From the NCBI GenBank assembly GCA_017519885.1, contig JAFWRO010000035.1, positions 1-64,000 on the forward strand: 64,000 nucleotides of DNA, written 5' to 3'. Every line of letters begins with the position of its first letter. Position 1 is the first letter of the stretch. The notes beneath the pieces are model-generated. The model was not told where the DNA came from. It worked only from the letters and a program-made list of their open reading frames with translations, and did not search any database. A program made the position numbers and the translations under genes. Shown here one piece after another: positions 58,570 to 64,000 of this stretch. Source of the stretch: Liminaster sp017519885. GTDB taxonomy: Bacteria; Bacteroidota; Bacteroidia; Bacteroidales; UBA3663.

Positions 58570-59883
58570 ATGAATTTTAGTGAATTAGGATTAGATCAGG
58601 GCGTGATGGATGCCCTGGAATATATGAAATATGGCCAATGTACTCCTGTGCAGGAGAAGGCCATCCCTCCCGTGCTCAATGGCGATGATGTGATTGCCGT
58701 GGCACAAACGGGCACCGGCAAGACCGCCGCCTACCTGCTGCCCATTCTTTCGAACCTGAACCGCTACCGCTACCCTTCCGACGCCATCAACTGCGTCATC
58801 ATGGCCCCCACCCGCGAGCTGGCCCAACAGATCGACCAGCAGATGCAGGGTTTCTCCTACTTCGTCGATGCCTCTTCTGTGGCTGTCTACGGCGGTGGCG
58901 AGGGTACTGATTTTGCCGCCCAGGAACGCGGCCTTCGCCAAGGTGCCGATGTGGTGATAGCCACCCCGGGACGTCTGCTTTCGCACATCAATCTGGGATA
59001 CGTCGATCTGTCACAAGTGTCATTCTTCGTACTCGATGAGGCCGATCGTATGCTCGATATGGGCTTCTACGACGACATTATGGCCATCAACAAGCTGCTG
59101 CCCGACGACTGCCAGAAGATTCTCTACAGCGCCACGATGCCGCCCAAGATCCAGCAATTGGCCGAAAAGATACTTTGGAACCCCGTGATGGTGAAGATCG
59201 CCATCTCGAAGCCTGCCGAAAAGATTCACCAGCAATGCTGCATCTGCCACCAGGCCCAGAAGACGCCTATGCTCATCCGCTTCCTGAAGAAGTTCTTCGG
59301 CGGCAGGGAGGACGGCTACGTGAAGGACGAACTGCTCCAAAACCCCGAGAAGCGCGTGGTGGTCTTCGTGAGCCGAAAGGCCGACGTGCGCGACGTGGTG
59401 CTGGGTCTGCGCAAGAAAGGTTTCCAGGTGGCTGCCATGCACTCCGACCTGGAGCAGAGGGACCGCGACGAGGTGATGAACGCCTTCCGTTCGGGCCGCA
59501 CCAACGTGATTGTCGCCACCGACATCGTCTCGCGCGGCATCGACATCAGCGGCATCGCCCTGGTGATCAACTATGACATGCCGCACGATCTGGAAGACTA
59601 CGTACACCGCATCGGACGTACTGCTCGTGCCGACCACGATGGCGAAAGCCTCACCCTGGTGAACTGCGATGACCGACGCGACATGCGTAAACTGACTGCC
59701 CTCGAAAAGTTCATCGACAAGAAAATGGAACGAATCGCCGTGCCCGACGAACTGGGCGGCTGCGACTACAAGGAAACAAGCCCGCAGGAGGACAGGCCGA
59801 AAAGACAACGTGGCAACAGGTCGTCGAAGCGACCGGGCGACAAGCCGACAAGAAACCAAGGCAAGAAAAGAAACAATCAATAA
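58570..59883 (+). CDS. DEAD-box RNA helicase (RhlE/DeaD-like)
   Basis: 437 residues: Q motif (YGQCTPVQEKAIP), motif I AQTGTGKT, Ia PTRELAQQ, GG, DEAD (VLDEADRMLD), SAT (YSATMPP), then the helicase C domain ending HRIGRTARADHDG, and a basic RNA-binding tail (KRQRGNRSSKRPGDK). It unwinds RNA in ribosome assembly or decay. The start is fixed by the aromatic residue of the Q-motif region (MNFSELGL). The promoter overlaps this start, so translation is probably leaderless. Confidence 0.93.
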   Translation: MNFSELGLDQGVMDALEYMKYGQCTPVQEKAIPPVLNGDDVIAVAQTGTGKTAAYLLPILSNLNRYRYPSDAINCVIMAPTRELAQQIDQQMQGFSYFVDASSVAVYGGGEGTDFAAQERGLRQGADVVIATPGRLLSHINLGYVDLSQVSFFVLDEADRMLDMGFYDDIMAINKLLPDDCQKILYSATMPPKIQQLAEKILWNPVMVKIAISKPAEKIHQQCCICHQAQKTPMLIRFLKKFFGGREDGYVKDELLQNPEKRVVVFVSRKADVRDVVLGLRKKGFQVAAMHSDLEQRDRDEVMNAFRSGRTNVIVATDIVSRGIDISGIALVINYDMPHDLEDYVHRIGRTARADHDGESLTLVNCDDRRDMRKLTALEKFIDKKMERIAVPDELGGCDYKETSPQEDRPKRQRGNRSSKRPGDKPTRNQGKKRNNQ

Positions 59884-59896
59884 ATCACATAACATC

Positions 59897-61783
59897 ATGA
59901 CCTCAAAACCCAGAATACTCCTATCCGTCATCGCAGCCATGATCCTGCTGAGCACGATGCCGACACAGGCTGTGCCTGCCCGTCGCGGCCCCATCACCAT
60001 GCTGCAGCCCGACGGCAAGACCATCACCGTGCTCCTGCATGGCGACGAATGGTGCCACTGGACCACCGACCTCGACGGCAACCTGCTCGTCACCGACGAA
60101 CGGGGCTTCCTCCACATCGCCAATGCCACCGAGCTTGCCGCTTGGGAAACCGAGAAGACCCAGCTGCTGCAGCATCGAGCCCAGGTGAATGCCGCACGCC
60201 ATGAACGCCTACGCTACAACCGACGTGCCCAGGCCATGCGAGCCAGACTTGCCGATGGCAAGGATTATGACAGTATCCCCAATGACAGCATTCCTGCCGA
60301 CAGCATCGCCAACGACTCGATCCCCGGCGACTCGATAGTCTATGATCCCGACTCACTGGTTTGCGACAGCACACTCGCCCCTCACTTCGGCTTCCCGACA
60401 AGAGGCAAGGTGCGCGGCCTCGTTGTGCTGGTGGAGTTCCAGGACGTGAGATTCACCATAGACAACCCTCATCAGGCATACGTCGATATGATGACAAAGG
60501 ATGGCTACGACCGTCCACGCTACGAGGGCAGCAGATTCAAGCACATCGGTTCGGCCCACGACTTCTTCTATCAGAACTCGTGCGGCGAGTTTGACCCGCA
60601 GTTCGACGTCTTCGGCCCCATCCTGCTGAAGGACAGCCTCAAATACTACGGCAGGAACAACGACGCGAAAGCCTGGGAAATGATCACGGAGGCCTGCGAC
60701 TACCTGAACGACAGCCTCGACGTCGACTTCTCGGCCTATGACACCGACAGCAACGGCATCATCGACTTCGTCTTTGCCTTCTATGCCGGCAAGGGCGAAA
60801 ACTACACCGGAATGAAGAGCGACATCTGGCCCCATGCATGGGACGTTTGGTCTGCCTCGGGCAAAATATACAGCTACGACGACCTCGCCCTGCACGACTA
60901 CGCCTGCTCTAACGAACTGTATGGCGACTACATGGACGGCGTTGGCACCTTCTGCCACGAGTTCACCCACGTCCTCGGCCTGCCCGACCTCTACAACACC
61001 GCCAGCGGTGCGCCAGCCACCTGCACTCCCTGCGGCTTTGACCTGCTCGACGAGGGATGCTACAACTTCAACAGCTTTATTCCCGCCGGCATGAGTGCCT
61101 ACGAGCGCTACGAACTGGGCTGGCTCACACCCGTGGTCCTGTCGGAACAGAAGACCGACACGCTGATGGAGCTGAGCACCAGCAACCAGGCTTTCATCGT
61201 GCCCATCACCGAGGGTCTCGACGATCCACGCGAGGGCGAATACTACCTCTTCGAGAACCGTCAGCTCAACGGGTGGGACGCCTACATCCCCGGACACGGT
61301 ATGCTGGCCTGGCACATCGACTACAAGTCAAGCCTCTGGACCTACAATACGCCCAACAACTGGCCTAACCACCAGTGCATCGACCTCGTAGAGGCTGGTG
61401 GAAAGAAAAAGTCGGGCGGCTACTACGTGCAGGACGCTAGTGCTCCGTTCCCCGGCACGACGGGTGCCACCGCCTTCACCGATGACACCAAGCCAGCCTT
61501 CAGCGGATGGGCCAGACCAGGCTCCAACAACTCCTCGCTGACCGTCAGGCTTGAGAAGCCAATCTCGAACATCCAGGAACTGGAATATGTTGATGAGACG
61601 GGCGCACAGTTAGGTCCCGACATCATCACCTTCGACTTCCGCACGGCTCCACCAGCTGCCATCGAGACCATCGAAATGGACGTTGTGCCAACGGCTCCAC
61701 GCACTGCCAAGACATACGTGAACGGCCAACTGCTCATCCAGACCGAGCACGGCACATTCGACGCGATGGGGCGACGCAAATAA
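59897..61783 (+). CDS. Exported M6-family metalloprotease
   Basis: 628 residues, signal peptide MTSKPRILLSVIAAMILLST. An N-terminal prodomain (ITMLQPDGKTITVLLHGDEW) is followed by an Asp/Ser linker with repeated DSI units (about 120-145). The M6 catalytic domain has the zinc site CHEFTHVLGLPD (His354, Glu355, His358). The C-terminus has a short VNGQLLIQ/AMGRRK tail related to Prevotella secretion tails. It degrades proteins outside the cell. It lies 13 bp after the helicase gene but is functionally unrelated to it. A terminator follows at 61805-61847. Confidence 0.88.
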   Translation: MTSKPRILLSVIAAMILLSTMPTQAVPARRGPITMLQPDGKTITVLLHGDEWCHWTTDLDGNLLVTDERGFLHIANATELAAWETEKTQLLQHRAQVNAARHERLRYNRRAQAMRARLADGKDYDSIPNDSIPADSIANDSIPGDSIVYDPDSLVCDSTLAPHFGFPTRGKVRGLVVLVEFQDVRFTIDNPHQAYVDMMTKDGYDRPRYEGSRFKHIGSAHDFFYQNSCGEFDPQFDVFGPILLKDSLKYYGRNNDAKAWEMITEACDYLNDSLDVDFSAYDTDSNGIIDFVFAFYAGKGENYTGMKSDIWPHAWDVWSASGKIYSYDDLALHDYACSNELYGDYMDGVGTFCHEFTHVLGLPDLYNTASGAPATCTPCGFDLLDEGCYNFNSFIPAGMSAYERYELGWLTPVVLSEQKTDTLMELSTSNQAFIVPITEGLDDPREGEYYLFENRQLNGWDAYIPGHGMLAWHIDYKSSLWTYNTPNNWPNHQCIDLVEAGGKKKSGGYYVQDASAPFPGTTGATAFTDDTKPAFSGWARPGSNNSSLTVRLEKPISNIQELEYVDETGAQLGPDIITFDFRTAPPAAIETIEMDVVPTAPRTAKTYVNGQLLIQTEHGTFDAMGRRK

Positions 61784-61804
61784 TCCACGCCTAACAACCA
61801 AATG

Positions 61805-61847
61805 AAAGTGGCTCAACAAGGTTTTTATACCTGCTGAGCCACTTTTT
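61805..61847. terminator. Bidirectional terminator
   Basis: AAAGTGGCTCA (61805-61815) and TGAGCCACTTT (61835-61845) are perfect complements (11 bp) around a 19-nt loop, followed by TT then GTC on the plus strand. It serves the M6 protease gene and probably also the small-protein gene from the other side. Confidence 0.8.
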
Positions 61848-61864
61848 GTCATTTGACAACCACA

Positions 61865-62026
61865 TCATTGTGGGACTGTCCCCTGCTCCAAAAGCGTGCT
61901 ATCGGCGACACCCGGACCGTTGGGAATATAGATGCAAGGATGGCAGGTCTGAAGGCAGAACGCTGTCACAAGCAATGCCACCAGCACACATAGGGCGACC
62001 ACGAGTCGAGCTGCTTTCCTTTTCAT
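61865..62026 (-). CDS. Small exported peptide coupled to PspC gene (53 residues)
   Basis: This is a short gene, easy to miss. It starts MKRKAARLVVALCVLVALLV, followed by TAFCLQTCHPCIYIPNGPG and ends EQGTVPQ. The ATG overlaps the TGA of the PspC gene (ATGA), a strong sign of coupling. A single hydrophobic segment and three to four Cys suggest a membrane-anchored or lipoprotein-like peptide. The function is unknown. Confidence 0.6.
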   Translation of the reverse strand: MKRKAARLVVALCVLVALLVTAFCLQTCHPCIYIPNGPGVADSTLLEQGTVPQ

Positions 62027-62226
62027 CGGTTATATCCCCCCTTTTCGGGCATCACAAGTGCCATACAGAAGTAAAGTACCAACCCTGGAATGAGACCCGT
62101 GAAGATGGTCAAGGCCAAAATGCCAACGCGAACCAAAGTGGGATCTACGTCAAAATACTCGGCTACGCCGCCGCATACGCCAAACAGTTTCTTGTCGTTG
62201 GCCGATCTTGTCAATTTCTTTTCCAT
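62023..62226 (-). CDS. PspC-domain membrane protein
   Basis: 67 residues, a complete single PspC domain: KKLTRSANDKKLFGVCGGVAEYFDVDPTLVRVG, then one membrane helix and a short cytoplasmic end MPEKGGYNR. PspC proteins respond to envelope stress in several phyla. Promoter at 62260-62269; a coupled small peptide gene follows. Confidence 0.9.
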   Translation of the reverse strand: MEKKLTRSANDKKLFGVCGGVAEYFDVDPTLVRVGILALTIFTGLIPGLVLYFCMALVMPEKGGYNR

Positions 62227-62259
62227 AATAATATAGTTTTAATTGTTCTTATTTTTCGA

Positions 62260-62269
62260 TGCAAAGATA
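62260..62269 (-). promoter_or_regulatory. -7 box of the PspC gene
   Basis: TATCTTTGCA on the minus strand (62269-62260). Confidence 0.65.
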
Positions 62270-62308
62270 ATGCTTTTGTTCCAAACAACGTATTTTTTGA
62301 CAACGTTG

Positions 62309-64000
62309 TCAATCGCGTCGCAGATGAATATCGAGCGGGATGTTCACCTTCAGGCAGATATTGCGGCCCATACCCGAGACACCCATTCGGCCTGTCACGG
62401 CATTGATGTCGGCATATTTCAGTCGGCTCAAATGCGACTGATAGACCTTGTCGAGCAGGTTCTGGCAGGTGAGCGACAACTCGATGCAGTTATGCCCCTT
62501 CAAGTGCAAATCCACACTGGCCGAAAGGCTCAGCAACGCATAGTCGGGCGTGGCAGTCTCAGTATCATCCACGCCATAGAAATGATCCTGCCGGAAATTA
62601 TATTCCATACCGAAAGCGAGATAGGAACGACGGAAGTGGCTGCGTCCGAAGTCCTTGAAATTGTAGCGCAAATCCATATTCCATCGTGGAGCCGGAATCA
62701 TGGGCAGATACTTGCCCTCGTCGTGACGATGCAGCTGACGTGCCTCGACAATGCTCAGCGAGTTCTCGAAGTGGAAGGCATTGACCGGATGCAGGTCGAT
62801 GCTGACTTCGCCACCCACAAGCTGGGCATCACCCTGGCGATACTGATAGGTCTGATATCCTTCGGTCAGGACTCCCGCCAACTTCGAGAGGTAGATGTAG
62901 TTCTCGATGCGATTGGCGAAAAGGGCTGCCTGCAGGCTGACCCAATGCGTGGTGTAATCCATGCCAAGGTCGAGCTGCTGACTGACCTCTGCCTTGAGTC
63001 GGTCGTTACCAAGTTCATATTGGATACTTCCCTCGTGCACACCATTTGCCGACAGTTCGCTGACTGTCGGTGCACGGAAGCCACGTGCCCAGTTAAGCCT
63101 GAGGTTGAGCGCGTCGTTGACATTCCACACAGCGCCAAGGCTGCCGGTGACACCCGTGAAGCTCTTGTCGAGGGCCTCGAAAACCTGTTCGTCGTCTTCG
63201 CGAAGAGCTTCGGTCTTGAGCGAACGCCGATCCATACGCAAGCCGCCCGAAAGATGCCAATGTCCGAGCTGGCGATTGGCAGTCACAAAAGCGCCGATGT
63301 CGAACAGATGGTAATCGGGAATCAGGAACTCCTCCCCCTCGTTGACGTTTTTCTGCCACATGCCACCTACGCCTGTGGCCATCCTCCAGTCATGGGGGAG
63401 TTGAAGCTGGTATTTCACGTCGTAGTTCACAGTGAGGAGCTTCATGGCGAGTTCAGCCTCATCGAGCGACTCCTCGAACTCGCGACGAAAGTTGCGCTGA
63501 TACCCCACGATGGCCTTCAGCTGGCCAGTCCCCAATTGCCAGGCATTATCGCTGACCACCTTTGTATGAAGTACGCGCTGTGAAGGCAGTTGCACGCCAT
63601 AACCTTTAGCTGTATTGCCTTCTTCCCAGACCAGTTCACCAGTCTGCTCGTCACGCTCACCTTCGACGATGCCGGGGCGGAAGTCAACGTGAGTAAGACG
63701 GAGCCAACTGTGACCCCATTCCTTGCTGATGCCCAACATACCCTGAAGGTCGCGCTCCTTGAACCACGAACCGGGCACATAGCCATCGCAATCATTATGA
63801 TAGGTATGGGCTGCCTTGTCGGTGTAATGCCAGTTCCAAACAAAACCACGTACATTGCCTGCAAAGCCGATAACGTTTTCCCACAATCCCGGGTTCGACT
63901 GATACTCGCTGCCCACATGTACTTGCATCACACCTTCGTCGAGCACGGGTTCGGGATGCAGTATCATCACTCCTGCGATGGCATCACTCCCATACATCAG
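62309..64000 (-). CDS. TonB-dependent outer-membrane receptor (5' end outside the window)
   Basis: At least 563 residues are visible; the N-terminus lies beyond the right edge. The visible part begins in the plug (LMYGSDAIAGVMILHPEP) and continues as barrel strands with the typical NLRLNWARGFRAPTVSELSA segment, ending ICLKVNIPLDIHLRRD. This is the siderophore/vitamin-receptor type (BtuB/FepA-like) rather than SusC. The substrate is unknown. Confidence 0.9.
   Translation of the reverse strand: MMYGSDAIAGVMILHPEPVLDEGVMQVHVGSEYQSNPGLWENVIGFAGNVRGFVWNWHYTDKAAHTYHNDCDGYVPGSWFKERDLQGMLGISKEWGHSWLRLTHVDFRPGIVEGERDEQTGELVWEEGNTAKGYGVQLPSQRVLHTKVVSDNAWQLGTGQLKAIVGYQRNFRREFEESLDEAELAMKLLTVNYDVKYQLQLPHDWRMATGVGGMWQKNVNEGEEFLIPDYHLFDIGAFVTANRQLGHWHLSGGLRMDRRSLKTEALREDDEQVFEALDKSFTGVTGSLGAVWNVNDALNLRLNWARGFRAPTVSELSANGVHEGSIQYELGNDRLKAEVSQQLDLGMDYTTHWVSLQAALFANRIENYIYLSKLAGVLTEGYQTYQYRQGDAQLVGGEVSIDLHPVNAFHFENSLSIVEARQLHRHDEGKYLPMIPAPRWNMDLRYNFKDFGRSHFRRSYLAFGMEYNFRQDHFYGVDDTETATPDYALLSLSASVDLHLKGHNCIELSLTCQNLLDKVYQSHLSRLKYADINAVTGRMGVSGMGRNICLKVNIPLDIHLRRD

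Overview
The window looks like a chromosomal segment of a Bacteroidota (Bacteroidales) genome, most likely Prevotella in the broad sense. The evidence is the recurring Bacteroidota promoter (TTTG, about 20 bp, TAnnTTTG, usually ending in GCA or GCG), a SusC/SusD pair, Prevotella-style C-terminal tails ending in GKKVVK, families such as DUF4271 and DUF6249, and several TTG/GTG starts without obvious Shine-Dalgarno sites. Taxonomy is inferred from content only. No rRNA, tRNA, prophage, complete insertion sequence or CRISPR array was seen.

Layout. 1-7.8 kb: a WYL regulator, a Y1/RAYT-type transposase carrying REP-like palindromes in its own coding sequence, a 54-residue membrane protein, a gene remnant, an outer-membrane barrel protein, a secreted protein of unknown function, and a three-gene ECF sigma operon, separated by repeat-rich gaps. 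7.8-10 kb: copper chaperone plus a copper ATPase lacking most of its nucleotide-binding domain. 10-12.2 kb: GH127-type arabinofuranosidase. 12.3-15.7 kb: a tight operon (EEP phosphatase, DUF4271, HemD, RnpA, YidD). 15.7-24.4 kb: Tex, an AraC-type protein, a secreted pectinesterase, glutamate dehydrogenase and an HD-domain nuclease-like protein. 24.5-32.1 kb: S9 peptidase, a receiver/PEP-synthase-like fusion and a DUF4143 ATPase. 32.1-39.4 kb: an AT-richer accessory stretch with two 42-bp tandem arrays, an ASCH-like protein, a membrane protein / FeeM-like acyltransferase / ThiF-like cluster, a LuxR regulator, an aldo/keto reductase remnant, a SnoaL-like protein, a sugar acetyltransferase and a HepT-MntA toxin-antitoxin pair. 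39.4-43.9 kb: AraC regulator, phytase-like phosphatase, acyltransferase, FprA flavoprotein. 44-58.5 kb: a polysaccharide utilization locus (SusC, SusD, surface lipoprotein, alginate-lyase/GH88 fusion, GH2, SGNH hydrolase) with a divergent one-protein sensor-regulator. 58.5-64 kb: DEAD helicase, M6 protease, PspC protein with a coupled 53-residue peptide, and a TonB-dependent receptor cut by the window end.

How the genes work together. The utilization locus would bind and import a uronic-acid-rich glycan: SusD and the lipoprotein capture it, the lyase module cuts it to unsaturated oligosaccharides, the fused GH88 removes the unsaturated uronate, and GH2 and the SGNH hydrolase trim side groups. 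Pectinesterase and GH127 elsewhere fit a plant cell wall diet.

The most unusual content is non-coding. (1) A roughly 110-140 bp near-palindrome with conserved arms and a variable tip occurs three times, each time in the 5' leader of a gene and in the same orientation to it. (2) Two loci carry arrays of hairpins with different stems but constant CAAT-type loops and constant GAAAAT joints, the pattern expected of a conserved fold. (3) Two 42-bp tandem arrays flank the ThiF cluster and are linked by an intermediate unit. I could not match any of these to a described element from memory.
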